Shown: one piece after another, positions 24,908 to 33,501 of the stretch
Layout: each line of letters opens with the position of its first letter
Position numbering within the stretch: position 1 is the stretch's first letter
Assembly: GCF_036867195.1 (NCBI RefSeq)
Contig: NZ_JBAJII010000001.1
Span: forward strand, 3,100,001 to 3,164,000
Length of the DNA stretch: 64,000 bases
Reading direction: 5' to 3'
Origin: Arthrobacter sp. Soc17.1.1.1
GTDB lineage: Bacteria; Actinomycetota; Actinomycetes; Actinomycetales; Micrococcaceae
The notes under the pieces: generated by a model
Seen by the model: the letters and a program-made list of their open reading frames with translations, nothing else
Database searches by the model: none
What the model was told of the DNA's origin: nothing
Translations under genes and position numbers: made by a program

Positions 24908-25792
24908 GTGGCGACTGCCGCACAGTGGCTTGAAGGAGCCCGCCCCCGTACCCTTCCCATGGCCTTCGCCCCCGTGATCATCGGGAGCGCGGCCGCGTTC
25001 GGCCTGGGCTCGTTCAAGCCGCTCAACGCGGTGCTCGCGGCGATCGTCTCGATCCTGCTGCAGGTGGGCGTGAACTACGCCAACGACTACTCGGACGGCA
25101 TCCGCGGGACGGACGACGAGCGCGTGGGTCCGCTGCGCCTCACCGGGTCCGGGGTGGCCCGGCCCCACCAGGTGAGGAACGCGGCGTTCGCCTGCTTCGG
25201 CCTCGCCGTCCTCGCGGGTCTCGCGCTGATCCTGCTGTCGCAGGCGTGGGTGCTGCTGCTCGTGGGCGTGGGCTGCGTCGCCGCCGCGTGGGGCTACACC
25301 GGAGGCAAGAACCCGTACGGGTACCTGGGCCTGGGCGACCTGTTCGTCTTCGTGTTCTTCGGCCTCGTCGCCACGCTGGGCACCACCTTCACCCAGGCCG
25401 ACCGGCTGAGCGCGGCGGCGTGGATCGGTGCGGTCAGCACGGGCCTGATCGCGATGGCCCTGCTCATGGCCAACAACGTGCGGGACATCCCTACGGACAG
25501 TGCGGTGGGCAAGCGGACCCTCGCGGTGCGGCTCGGGGACACCCCCGCGCGGATCAGCTATGTGATGATGCTCGCCGCCGCCGTCCTGCTGCCGCTCTTC
25601 CTCAGCTACGACTACCCGTGGGTGCTGCTCGTCCTGCTGCTCGTGCCGGCCTGCCTGATGCCGAGCTGGCTGATGCTCAAGGGCAAGAAGCGCAAGAGCC
25701 TCATCCCCGTCCTGAAGCAGACCGGCCTGATCAACCTGGCGTTCAGCGTCCTCTTCGCCGCAGGGATCGTGGTCACCACCGCCCTCGCCTGA
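24908..25792 (+). CDS. menA: 1,4-dihydroxy-2-naphthoate prenyltransferase
   Basis: A 294-residue UbiA-family membrane prenyltransferase that attaches the isoprenoid tail to DHNA. The two Asp-rich motifs are NYANDYSDGIRGTD and NNVRDIPTDSAVGKRT, with eight or nine membrane helices. I chose the GTG at 24908 (AAGGACC upstream) because earlier codons in the frame overlap menE and are not hydrophobic. It is the third menaquinone gene in the cluster. Confidence 0.95.
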   Translation: MATAAQWLEGARPRTLPMAFAPVIIGSAAAFGLGSFKPLNAVLAAIVSILLQVGVNYANDYSDGIRGTDDERVGPLRLTGSGVARPHQVRNAAFACFGLAVLAGLALILLSQAWVLLLVGVGCVAAAWGYTGGKNPYGYLGLGDLFVFVFFGLVATLGTTFTQADRLSAAAWIGAVSTGLIAMALLMANNVRDIPTDSAVGKRTLAVRLGDTPARISYVMMLAAAVLLPLFLSYDYPWVLLVLLLVPACLMPSWLMLKGKKRKSLIPVLKQTGLINLAFSVLFAAGIVVTTALA

Positions 25793-25811
25793 TCGGGCCG
25801 CAGCGTCCGGA

Positions 25812-26117
25812 TCAGGCCGGGTTGCCGCGCGGTTTACGGTCCGCGTTGACCGGGGTGTTGGGGTCCAGGGCATCCTCGGCGGCGGCGTCGTCGACCTCGA
25901 CGGCCGTCCGCACGGGCGGGGCACCGGGGGTGAACCGGCGCTGCAGCGTGGCCGCGGCAGCGTCGCGCAGGTTCCGTGCGAAGAGGTAGGTCACGCACCA
26001 GGCGAGGACCGCGGCGACCACCGCGGAGAGGAACAAACCGAGGCCCAGCAGCACGCACGCCACGTAGAAGACGATGATCAGGAGCAGGCGCAGTGCTGTG
26101 AATTTGAGGAAGGCCAC
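25812..26117 (-). CDS. DUF4229 small membrane protein
   Basis: A 101-residue protein with two membrane helices near the start (LRLLLIIVFYVACVLLGLG and LSAVVAAVLAWCVTYLFA), then a hydrophilic acidic tail. It matches the actinobacterial DUF4229 family, usually found beside menA. Function unknown. The start is GTG. It is divergent from the next gene with only 30 bases between them and converges on menA. Confidence 0.8.
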   Translation of the reverse strand: MAFLKFTALRLLLIIVFYVACVLLGLGLFLSAVVAAVLAWCVTYLFARNLRDAAAATLQRRFTPGAPPVRTAVEVDDAAAEDALDPNTPVNADRKPRGNPA

Positions 26118-26147
26118 GCTCCAAGTTTACTCGCCTACAATTGGCGC

Positions 26148-26609
26148 ATGCCCCGCCTCCTCCTCTTCGCCGCGATCCTGGCGGTCGCCGTCGTCATCTA
26201 CGCGCTGATCGATTGCGTCATGAGCCGCAAACACGAAGTGCGGAGCATCTCGAAGACCGCCTGGTTCCTCACCATCCTCCTGCTGCCGATCATCGGCGCC
26301 GGTATGTGGTTCCTGTTCGGCCGCCCCCGCAAGCAGGGTCCGTCCGGGCCGCGACGCCCCTCGCCGCGCCAGCCCACCGCGCCGGACGACGACCCCGCAT
26401 TCCTGCAGAACCTCGAGACGCAGCGCTGGCAGCGGGCCCGCGAGGAGGAGAGGCGCCGACGCGAGCAGGAGCAGAAGGAGCGCGACGCGAAGGAACGCGA
26501 CGCGAAGGAGCGCGGGACCGACAAGGACTCCCCCGCCCGCGACGACAAGCACGACGGCGAGGGCAACGACGACGCCGGCTCCGGCTCAGCGGGAGCCCAC
26601 CACCCCTGA
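26148..26609 (+). CDS. PLDc_N domain membrane protein
   Basis: A 153-residue protein with two N-terminal membrane helices of the phospholipase D-nuclease N-terminal type (ALIDCVMSRKHEVRSISKTAWF, then PIIGAGMWFLFGRPRKQG). A charged Arg/Glu/Lys-rich tail has a short repeat (ERDAKERDAKERG) that looks like a helix. It lacks the nuclease domain. TACAAT (26136-26141) six bases before the ATG points to a leaderless mRNA. Often found beside ccsB and menA. Function unknown. Confidence 0.8.
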   Translation: MPRLLLFAAILAVAVVIYALIDCVMSRKHEVRSISKTAWFLTILLLPIIGAGMWFLFGRPRKQGPSGPRRPSPRQPTAPDDDPAFLQNLETQRWQRAREEERRRREQEQKERDAKERDAKERGTDKDSPARDDKHDGEGNDDAGSGSAGAHHP

Positions 26610-26640
26610 CGGGAAGTCCCCCGCCGATCAGCACCGCCCA

Positions 26641-26679
26641 GCACCACCGCCCAGCACCACCGCCCAGCACCACCGCCCA
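26641..26679. repeat. three exact 13-base tandem repeats
   Basis: The unit gcaccaccgccca occurs three times in a row, after a shorter copy at 26631-26640. It lies after the PLDc_N gene and before the terminator, outside any gene. Confidence 0.85.
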
Positions 26680-26780
26680 GCAGGACGATCATGCCCACCG
26701 AGCCGCACAGCCCGGTGGGCATCGTCGTTCCCGGCCCTCGGACCGCCCGGCGCCGTGCGCGATGAGCACACGTCCCGGAC

Positions 26781-26820
26781 GCACGAGAGCCCCGCAGCGG
26801 ATGCTGCGGGGCTCTCGTGC
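26781..26820. terminator. strong bidirectional terminator
   Basis: A perfect 18-bp stem (26781-26798 with 26803-26820) and a GGAT loop lie between the convergent PLDc_N gene and ccsB. It would end transcription from both sides. Confidence 0.85.
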
Positions 26821-26831
26821 GGGGCGCCTGG

Positions 26832-27866
26832 TCAGACGCCGGAGTAGCTGTGCAGTCCCGAGAAGTAGATGTTCACGATCGTGAAGTTGAAGACGATGCA
26901 GAGGTACCCGACGATCGACAGCCACGCCGCTCGGGTGCCCGTCCAGCCGCGTGTCGCGCGGGCGTGCAGGTAGCCGGCGTAGACCGTCCAGATCACGAAC
27001 GTCCAGACCTCCTTGGTGTCCCAGCCCCAGTACCGGCCCCAGGCCTGCTCGGCCCAGATGGCGCCGGCCATCAGGGTGAAGGTCCAGCCGACGAACGCCA
27101 CGGCGTTGAGGCGGTACGACAGGTTCTCCAGGCTCAGGGCTGACGGCACGAGGCGCAGGAACCGGGCGGTGTCGGCCTTGCCGGCGAGGAGCTTGGCCTC
27201 GCGCGAGGTCTGCAGGAGCTGCAGCACCGACATGGCGAACGTGATGGTGAAGAGCGCCGAGGACGCCACCGCGATGGAGACGTGCACGATCAGCCAGTAG
27301 CTCTGCAGGGCCGGGATGAGGCGGGCGACGGGCGTCGGGAAGCCGACGGTCGCGGCGCACAGCATGATGACCACGAGCCCCACCACGAAGGAGCCCACGA
27401 AACGGAGGTCCTTGCGCGTGAGCGTGACGAGGAAGATGAGCGCGACGAGGAACGCACCCGTGGTGCAGAACTCGTACATGTTGCCCCACGGCACCCGGTG
27501 CGCTGCGACGCCACGCGTGATGACGGCGGCGCCGTGGATCACCGCGGCCAGGACGGTGAGCGAGACGGCCACGCGGGCCCGTCCGCGCCGGGGGCCGGAG
27601 CCGTAGTCCATGGAGTCGTCGGCCGTCGCCGGTGCGGTGGGGACGTCCGCCGTCGAGGACCCTGCCCCGCGCACGCCGACCCCGGCGAGGGCGCGGGCCG
27701 GAACAGCCTTCTCGCCGGCGAGGCGCGACTCGAGCGCACCGATGGTCGAGCTCGACTTCACGAGGTCGAGCACGAAGAAGACCAGGGCCACCACATAGGC
27801 GATGGAGGCCAGCAGCATGAAGAGCTCACTGACCTGCCCGAGCTCGGCATTGACTGGTTGTGGCAT
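26832..27866 (-). CDS. ccsB: cytochrome c biogenesis protein CcsB/ResC (heme exporter/handler)
   Basis: A 344-residue membrane protein with about eight helices. It has the heme-handling tryptophan-rich motif WGRYWGWDTKE near residue 275 and conserved histidines (AAVIHGAA, WLIVHVSIA, GLHSYSG). With ResB it moves heme and attaches it to apocytochrome c in system II. The ATG at 27866 overlaps the resB stop. It is the last gene of the resA-ccdA-resB-ccsB operon. Confidence 0.95.
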   Translation of the reverse strand: MPQPVNAELGQVSELFMLLASIAYVVALVFFVLDLVKSSSTIGALESRLAGEKAVPARALAGVGVRGAGSSTADVPTAPATADDSMDYGSGPRRGRARVAVSLTVLAAVIHGAAVITRGVAAHRVPWGNMYEFCTTGAFLVALIFLVTLTRKDLRFVGSFVVGLVVIMLCAATVGFPTPVARLIPALQSYWLIVHVSIAVASSALFTITFAMSVLQLLQTSREAKLLAGKADTARFLRLVPSALSLENLSYRLNAVAFVGWTFTLMAGAIWAEQAWGRYWGWDTKEVWTFVIWTVYAGYLHARATRGWTGTRAAWLSIVGYLCIVFNFTIVNIYFSGLHSYSGV

Positions 27867-29617
27867 CAGATGTCCTTTGCGTCGTGGTGCGCGGAGCCGG
27901 CTGCCGGCTGCGCGGCCTCCTGCTCCCTATGGTCCCCCGCGGGTGCGGACGGGACCAGCCAGTGGTCCGCCAGCAGTTTCTCGACAGCCCTCCCCTCGGC
28001 GAGGAGCCGGGGGTCCTCGCCTCGGGCCAGCAGTCCGTATTCCAGCATGATGCGTCCGTCCGGGTGTTCCCCGGTCCGTACCCACAGCCTGCGACGCCCG
28101 ATGAACAGGGACGCCGTGAGCCCGAGCAGGGCCAGCGTCGAGAACACGAGGGCTCCCACCTCGCCCGGGTCGTGGTGGATGTCCAGGGCGATGTAGCGCT
28201 TGAGCCCGTCGAACGTGACCGACCCCTTGCCCTCGGGCAGGTCGTAGGTCTGACCGACGCCGAGCACGATGCCGCCGTCGTCGTTGTTCCGGCTGTTGAG
28301 CTCGGTCAGGTCCTCCGTGTCGAGGACGTAGACGTTCTCCGGGGTGCCGTCGTCAAGCCCCAGGTCCCCGTAGTAGGAGTTGAGGTTGAGCTGCGGATTG
28401 AAGGGGTCCGGGTCCCGCGAGAAGGACACGCCCTGCTCGTCGACGAACGCCGTGGGGAGGAAGAAGCCGACGAAGCCGAGCTGGTCCGGCTTGGCGTCCG
28501 GCGCCTTGAGGACGAACAGGGAGGTGTAGAGGCCGTCCGACGGGACCGAGACGACGGGACCCTGCGACGCGATGTTGCCCTCGCCGTCGCGCACGGTCAC
28601 GACGGGCGCGTAGCCGTTGCCGACGAGGTACACGTTCGTGCCACCGATGGTGAGCGGTGCGTTGACCTTGAGGACCTGCTGCTCCTCCTCCTCGCCGGGG
28701 CCGTCCTGCGTGGTGACGGCGGCGGTGAAGTCGAGCGGCTGGCCGTAGTGGCTCTCCTGCTCGCGGTCGAAGCGGACGTCGAAGGAGTCGAGGCGGAGGG
28801 AGTACGGCGTGAGCCGGTCGTCGGAGAAGTTGGAGCCGGGGTTGAAGCTGTCGTAGCCGATGAGCGTGTTGACGAAGCTCTCACCCTCGACGACGACCTT
28901 CTGCCCGTTGTAGCCGAAGAGCCCGCCGACGGCGACGGAGACCAGCACACCGATCAGGGACGTGTGGAACACGAGGTTGCCGAGTTCCTTGGCGAGGCCG
29001 CGCTCGGCACCGACGGACGGACGCTCCGTGCCCGCGTCGCGCACGTCCACCCGGTACCCGCGCTTCTTCAGGAGCGCGGCGGCCTGCCCGGCAGCGGCGG
29101 CGGGGGTGAGCCCGGTGTCCCGGGCATGGAGAGCGGGCACCTCGAGCGTGCCGTAGACGGGCAGGCGCGAGAGCCGCTTGGGCGTGCGCGGGGGCTTCGA
29201 CCGGACGGCCCTGAAGTGGGCGATGGCACGCGGGACCACGCAGCCGATGAGCGACACGAACAGCAGGAGGTAGATCGCGGAGAACCAGACCGACGAATAG
29301 ACGTCGAAGAGCTGGAACCAGTCGAGCACGGGCCCGGTGTCGGGGTTGTCCTGGAGGTACTGCGTGACGACGGCGGGGTTCGCGGGCCGCTGCGGGAACA
29401 GCGAACCGGGCACGGCCGCGACGGCGAGGAGCAGGAGCAGGAACAGTGCGGTCCGCATGCTCGTCAGCTGGGTCCACGCCCACCGCAGGGTGCCGAGGAA
29501 CCCGAGCGAGGGCAGGACGACGTCGGACCCGGCGCGCGCGGCGCCCGCCCTGTCCCTCGTGTCCTGCGAGACGTCCTGCTTCACTGTGCCCTTCCCATCG
29601 GTCGTGAGCTCGTGCAT
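27866..29617 (-). CDS. resB: cytochrome c biogenesis protein ResB
   Basis: A 583-residue protein with three N-terminal membrane helices, a large extracytoplasmic domain (about residues 230-480), and a final helix (VGALVFSTLALLGLTASLFIG). This is the ResB/Ccs1 layout. It forms the heme-delivery complex with CcsB. The conserved FLGTLRWAWTQLTSMRTALF marks the first helix. The start at 29617 has a weak ribosome site, and a later start cannot be excluded. Confidence 0.93.
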   Translation of the reverse strand: MHELTTDGKGTVKQDVSQDTRDRAGAARAGSDVVLPSLGFLGTLRWAWTQLTSMRTALFLLLLLAVAAVPGSLFPQRPANPAVVTQYLQDNPDTGPVLDWFQLFDVYSSVWFSAIYLLLFVSLIGCVVPRAIAHFRAVRSKPPRTPKRLSRLPVYGTLEVPALHARDTGLTPAAAAGQAAALLKKRGYRVDVRDAGTERPSVGAERGLAKELGNLVFHTSLIGVLVSVAVGGLFGYNGQKVVVEGESFVNTLIGYDSFNPGSNFSDDRLTPYSLRLDSFDVRFDREQESHYGQPLDFTAAVTTQDGPGEEEEQQVLKVNAPLTIGGTNVYLVGNGYAPVVTVRDGEGNIASQGPVVSVPSDGLYTSLFVLKAPDAKPDQLGFVGFFLPTAFVDEQGVSFSRDPDPFNPQLNLNSYYGDLGLDDGTPENVYVLDTEDLTELNSRNNDDGGIVLGVGQTYDLPEGKGSVTFDGLKRYIALDIHHDPGEVGALVFSTLALLGLTASLFIGRRRLWVRTGEHPDGRIMLEYGLLARGEDPRLLAEGRAVEKLLADHWLVPSAPAGDHREQEAAQPAAGSAHHDAKDI

Positions 29618-29633
29618 GATGCGGTGCTGCGGG

Positions 29634-30437
29634 TCATATCGGCAGGACCACGTTCCCGATCAGCAGATCCTGCAGCTGCGTGATGAGCAGGTTCCAGACG
29701 CCGCTCACCATGAGGACGCCGACGAGCACGAGCATCCCGCCCCCGGCCCGCTGCAGGAGCAGCCGGTGCTTGCGGAAGAACGCGAGTGCCCCCATGCCGC
29801 GGCGCACGCCGAGCGCGATCAGGACGAACGGCAACCCGAGCCCCACGCAGTAGACGAACGTGAGTACGGCGCCCTTGAGGGCCGTGGCGTCGTCGCCGGA
29901 GATGGCGAGCAACTGGACGGCACCGAGGGTGGGCCCGATGCACGGCGCCCAGCCGAGGCCGAAGGTGACACCGAGCAGGGGTGCCCCCACCAGGCCGGCC
30001 GGTACCCTGGCGTGCACGCGGCTCTCACGCTGGAACCAGGAGAGGCCGCCCATGAAGACGATCCCCAGGAGGATCACGACGACGCCGAACACCTGGATGA
30101 GCCACCCCTGGGAGACACGCAGGAACGCGCCGAGCTGCCCGAACAGCGTGCCGTAGGCCATGAAGACCGCGGAGAAACCGAGGACGAACAGTCCGATCCC
30201 CGCGACCATGCGCCCCCTCTTCTGCTTCTCGAGGTCCACCCCGGTCAGTCCCGTGACGTACCCGAGGTACCCGGGAACCAGCGGCAGGACACAGGGTGAG
30301 GCGAAGGAGACGAGGCCGGCCAGCAGGGCCACCGGCAGGGCGAGCAGCATCGAACCGTTCAGGACGGCGTCGGCGAAGCCGTTCCCCGCGGCGAGCGGGA
30401 CGGACACCGGCAGGATCGTCGGGGGATTCATCGGCAC
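29634..30437 (-). CDS. ccdA: CcdA-type thiol-disulfide transporter
   Basis: A 267-residue membrane protein with six helices. Its redox cysteines lie in SFASPCVLPLVPGY (helix 1) and GWAPCIGPTLGA (helix 4). It passes reducing power from cytoplasmic thioredoxin to ResA, which reduces the apocytochrome c heme-binding cysteines. The start may be GTG 30437 or ATG 30431. It lies between resA and resB. Confidence 0.94.
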   Translation of the reverse strand: MPMNPPTILPVSVPLAAGNGFADAVLNGSMLLALPVALLAGLVSFASPCVLPLVPGYLGYVTGLTGVDLEKQKRGRMVAGIGLFVLGFSAVFMAYGTLFGQLGAFLRVSQGWLIQVFGVVVILLGIVFMGGLSWFQRESRVHARVPAGLVGAPLLGVTFGLGWAPCIGPTLGAVQLLAISGDDATALKGAVLTFVYCVGLGLPFVLIALGVRRGMGALAFFRKHRLLLQRAGGGMLVLVGVLMVSGVWNLLITQLQDLLIGNVVLPI

Positions 30438-30452
30438 GGCGCGACAGGCGCG

Positions 30453-31073
30453 CTACTCGGCAAGGGCATCGGCGATCAGGGCCTTGAGCGTGCTGCGGTC
30501 CGCGAGGCCGAGGATCCGGGCGGAGACCCGCCCCTCGCGGTCGAGGACGATCGTCGTGGGAACGGCCTGCGGCGGCACGTACTGCGTCATGTCGAGCAGC
30601 ACCCTGCCGTCCTTGTCGTCGAAACTGCCGTAGGGGATGCCGAAGCTGCGTTCGAAGGCCTCGGCCGTCGCACGCTCGTCGCGGATGTTCACGCCATAGA
30701 AGGCGGCGCCCTGCGGGCCGAACTCGTCGTGCAGCGACACCAGGTCCGGAGCCTCCTCGCGGCAGGGGGCGCAGGAGGCGTACCAGAAGTTGAGGACGGT
30801 CACCTGGCCGTCCCACTCCTCGCTGGACACGGAGGTGCCGTCGAACAGGGCTCCCGTGACCTCGACGGGCTCGCCCCGGTCCGCCTCGGCGTACTCGGTG
30901 ACGGAACCGTCACCGGCGATGTAGTTCTTGCCGTCGCCCGCGGCCGCCTGCTGCGCGAGCGGGTCCTCGGCCGCACACGACGTCACCGCGAGCGAGACGG
31001 GCACGGTGAAGGCCAGTGCCATCCCCAGCGTGAGCAGGCGACGACGCTTCGTGGAGCGAATGCTTGAAGTCAC
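30453..31073 (-). CDS. resA: thioredoxin-like lipoprotein ResA/TlpA
   Basis: A 206-residue extracytoplasmic thiol oxidoreductase with a lipoprotein-type signal (VSLAVTSCAAED) and the redox motif FWYASCAPCREE. The proline loop is visible as PQAVPTTIVLD. It keeps apocytochrome c cysteines reduced for heme attachment, recharged by CcdA. The start is GTG. A -10-like TAGAAT at 31107-31112, right after the upstream stop codon, may give the operon its own promoter. Confidence 0.92.
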   Translation of the reverse strand: MTSSIRSTKRRRLLTLGMALAFTVPVSLAVTSCAAEDPLAQQAAAGDGKNYIAGDGSVTEYAEADRGEPVEVTGALFDGTSVSSEEWDGQVTVLNFWYASCAPCREEAPDLVSLHDEFGPQGAAFYGVNIRDERATAEAFERSFGIPYGSFDDKDGRVLLDMTQYVPPQAVPTTIVLDREGRVSARILGLADRSTLKALIADALAE

Positions 31074-31112
31074 GGCATCTTCCGTTGATTTCTACGACGT
31101 GTAGTAATTCTA

Positions 31113-31787
31113 TTACGCCCCGGGGACATTCGCCGCACCGGGCAGCAGGTCGGCACAGGGCTCGGCGTAGCGCACCCGCTCGATGGTGTCGCCCACGAAG
31201 TCGATCGACGTGATCGACGTGAGGGTGCACTCACGCTGCCGCGGGTCGTGCCACAGCCGGCGGTGCTCCGCGGCGAGCCGCGTGACCCAGATGGGGAGCT
31301 GGTGGCTGACCAGGATGGCCTCGGCGGGGCGGTCCGAGGTGTCCCCGGCGCGTTCCACGGCGCGGCGGCGCGCATCCTGCACGCCCGCGAGCACGCGCTC
31401 GGCCTGCTGGGCGTAGGGCTCGCCCCACGACGGCCGGAAGGGGTTGACGAGCAGCGGCCAGTAGCGCGGCTGGCGGAGCCGGCTCTTGATCCGCGACATC
31501 CCTTCGAACCGGTTGTCCGCCTCGATGATGCGCGGATCGGTGGTGATGTCGAGGCCGAGCGCCTCCGCGACCGGCTGCGCCGTCTCCTGCGCCCGGACGA
31601 GCGGGGAGGCCACGAGGTGCACGATGTTGGCCCCGGAGCGACGCCGTTCCTCGAAGTGGCCGGCCATCTGTGCGGCCATCCGGCGGCCCAGGTCGGAGAG
31701 GTGGAATTCGGGGAGGCGTCCGTACAGGACACCCTCGGGGTTGTGGACCTCACCGTGGCGCACCAGGTGGACGGTTGATCGCTGCAT
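31113..31787 (-). CDS. histidine phosphatase family protein (phosphoglycerate-mutase like)
   Basis: A 224-residue enzyme of the histidine phosphatase superfamily. The catalytic His is in VHLVRHGEVHNP near the start, and the second His in AILVSHQLPIWV. The substrate is unknown. The Mtb counterpart also lies just before the resA-ccdA-resB-ccsB genes. I chose the ATG at 31787, which has a GGAGG site. The longer frame covers AT-rich promoter DNA. Confidence 0.88.
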   Translation of the reverse strand: MQRSTVHLVRHGEVHNPEGVLYGRLPEFHLSDLGRRMAAQMAGHFEERRRSGANIVHLVASPLVRAQETAQPVAEALGLDITTDPRIIEADNRFEGMSRIKSRLRQPRYWPLLVNPFRPSWGEPYAQQAERVLAGVQDARRRAVERAGDTSDRPAEAILVSHQLPIWVTRLAAEHRRLWHDPRQRECTLTSITSIDFVGDTIERVRYAEPCADLLPGAANVPGA

Positions 31788-31861
31788 TCCTCCAGTTTCC
31801 CGCATGCTCGTGCACGAGTGCGAATCGGTGAACCCGCACCTCGACCCGCGGTACGGCGTGG

Positions 31862-31920
31862 TTTGTTGAACATTTGACTGATTCGTGGAATAAATCATGC
31901 ATACGCATGCTTATCTTTGA
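31862..31920. promoter_or_regulatory. AT-rich divergent promoter region of phosphatase and yceI
   Basis: This is the most AT-rich stretch nearby. It holds TTGAAC and TTGACT elements, a gcatacgcatgc palindrome (31899-31910), and several TA-rich -10 candidates. It probably carries the yceI promoter and perhaps a regulator site. Exact elements cannot be fixed by eye. Confidence 0.45.
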
Positions 31921-31956
31921 CGTACAGATCGTCCGGTCCACCCTCAGGAGTTCATC

Positions 31957-32514
31957 ATGACTGTTCCCTCCAGCCTCACCGCAGGTACCTGGTCCTTCGA
32001 CCCCGCCCACAGCGAGGTCGGGTTCAGCGTCCGCCACGCCGGCATCAGCAAGGTGCGCGGCTCCTTCGGCGACGTCGACGCCTCCCTCACCGTGGGGTCC
32101 TCGCTCGAGGACTCCAGCATCTCGGCGACCATCCGCACCGCCTCCTTCACCTCGGGTGACGCCAACCGCGACGGCCACGTCAAGGGCGCCGACTTCTTCG
32201 ACGTCGAGGAGTTCCCCGAGATGACCTTCGTCTCCACCTCCCACGAGGGCTCGGGCGAGACCTACCGCATCCACGGCGACCTGACCATCCGCGGCATCAC
32301 CAAGTCCGTGGTGCTCGACGCCGAGTTCAACGGCGTGGCCGTGGACCCCTTCGGCGCCACCCGCGCGGGCGTCTCCGCCTCCACGAGCATCTCCCGCAAG
32401 GACTTCGGCCTCACCTGGAATGCGGCCCTCGAGGCCGGCGGAGTGCTGGTGGGCGACAAGGTGACCATCACCATCGAGGCAGCCTTCGTGGCCCCCGTCG
32501 TCGCGACGGTCTGA
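31957..32514 (+). CDS. YceI family protein (isoprenoid-binding lipocalin-like)
   Basis: A 185-residue single-domain YceI protein. Family sequence runs from GTWSFDPAHSEVGFSVRHAG through FTSGDANRDGHVKGADFFD and DLTIRGITKSVVL to FGLTWNAAL. These form a beta-barrel that binds a polyprenyl lipid in known members. No signal peptide is visible, so this one is probably cytoplasmic. AGGAG lies before the ATG at 31957. The biological role is uncertain. Confidence 0.9.
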   Translation: MTVPSSLTAGTWSFDPAHSEVGFSVRHAGISKVRGSFGDVDASLTVGSSLEDSSISATIRTASFTSGDANRDGHVKGADFFDVEEFPEMTFVSTSHEGSGETYRIHGDLTIRGITKSVVLDAEFNGVAVDPFGATRAGVSASTSISRKDFGLTWNAALEAGGVLVGDKVTITIEAAFVAPVVATV

Positions 32515-32597
32515 TCCACCCGATCCGACCCACCGGCCTGATTCGTCCGGCCTGATCCACCCAGCTGATCCTCTGCGGCCTTCGAGCCGCCCGCACC

Positions 32598-32628
32598 AGC
32601 CGGCGCCGTCCCCGTGACGGCGCCGGCT
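32598..32628 (+). terminator. terminator hairpin after yceI
   Basis: A perfect 13-bp stem (agccggcgccgtc with gacggcgccggct) and a 5-base loop, about 85 bases after the yceI stop. The DNA between has several loose copies of cggcctgatcc. Confidence 0.75.
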
Positions 32629-32759
32629 GTTGCCGTTGGGCCCTGTTCCGGCCGGGAACCGACGAACTAGTCTTGCAGTGACCACATCCGCGCCGGGTAC
32701 GTCCAATGGGGGCACCGGCGCACGGATGACCGCACCGCAGCGCAACGGAGGACGCCGAG

Positions 32760-33461
32760 ATGAGCACGCCACAGGACGACCCAGGAACAGGGCAGGGCGG
32801 GCAGGCCTGGAACCCGCCCGGAACGAGCGGCGGCCAGACGCCGGCGGGCCAGTACGGCCAGCAGGGCCAGCAGGGCCAGCCGGGTCAGTACGGCCAGCCA
32901 GGCCAGTACGGCCAGCCAGGCCAGTACGGCCAGCAGGGCCAGCCCGGCTACCAGGCGGCCCAGCCCTACGCGTATCCCGGCGGCGGTGCGCTGCCTCAGC
33001 AGGCGGACAAGGGCCCGGCACCGAGGGAGGTCATGAGGGCCTACTACCTCATCCTGGCGGCCGGCGCCCTGTACCTCGTCTCTTCCGTCATCACCTCGCT
33101 GACGATGGACACGGCAGGCCTCCCCGGTGCGTCCGTGGGTGTGGCGTTCGGGCTGGTGTTCGCCGTCGTCTTCACGGCCATCTACGTGGTCCTGGCCCTC
33201 TTCATCCGGCGTGGCCAGAACTGGGCTCGCATCACCGCGACCGTGCTGGCGGCGCTCGACGTCCTGGCGGTCGCCTCGACCCTGCTGCTCACGCCGCTCG
33301 CGAGCGAGGCGGCCGCGACGAGCGGTCAGGCCATCCCGCCCACCTCCGGACTGGCGACGGCCCTCAGCGTGCTCGTGATGCTCCTCGGCGTCGCGGGTGT
33401 CGTGATGACCTGGCTGAAGCCCGCGCGGCCCTACTTCGTGCCGCAGAAATTCGGGTACTGA
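32760..33461 (+). CDS. membrane protein with Gln/Gly/Pro-rich N-terminal repeats
   Basis: A 233-residue protein. Its first 80 residues are a disordered Gly-Gln-Pro-Tyr region with repeats of GQYGQPGQ, coded by near-identical DNA (about 32849-32950). Four membrane helices follow (YYLILAAGALYLVSSVIT, VAFGLVFAVVFTAIYVVLALF, TATVLAALDVLAVAS, LSVLVMLLGVAGVVMTWL). GGAGG lies eight bases before the ATG. This domain plan is common in Arthrobacter. Function unknown. Confidence 0.8.
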   Translation: MSTPQDDPGTGQGGQAWNPPGTSGGQTPAGQYGQQGQQGQPGQYGQPGQYGQPGQYGQQGQPGYQAAQPYAYPGGGALPQQADKGPAPREVMRAYYLILAAGALYLVSSVITSLTMDTAGLPGASVGVAFGLVFAVVFTAIYVVLALFIRRGQNWARITATVLAALDVLAVASTLLLTPLASEAAATSGQAIPPTSGLATALSVLVMLLGVAGVVMTWLKPARPYFVPQKFGY

Positions 33462-33477
33462 GCGGGTAGGCACAGCC

Positions 33478-33495
33478 CGCGGCGGTTCCGCCGCG
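33478..33495. terminator. short GC hairpin between convergent genes
   Basis: A 7-bp stem (cgcggcg / cgccgcg) with a gttc loop lies between the convergent repeat-rich membrane protein gene and rex. Confidence 0.55.
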
Positions 33496-33501
33496 TCATG
33501 A

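Noticed and set aside
32515..32597. structured array from repeated cggcctgatcc sequences after yceI
   Set aside because: Copies are few and irregular; too weak to call a repeat family.
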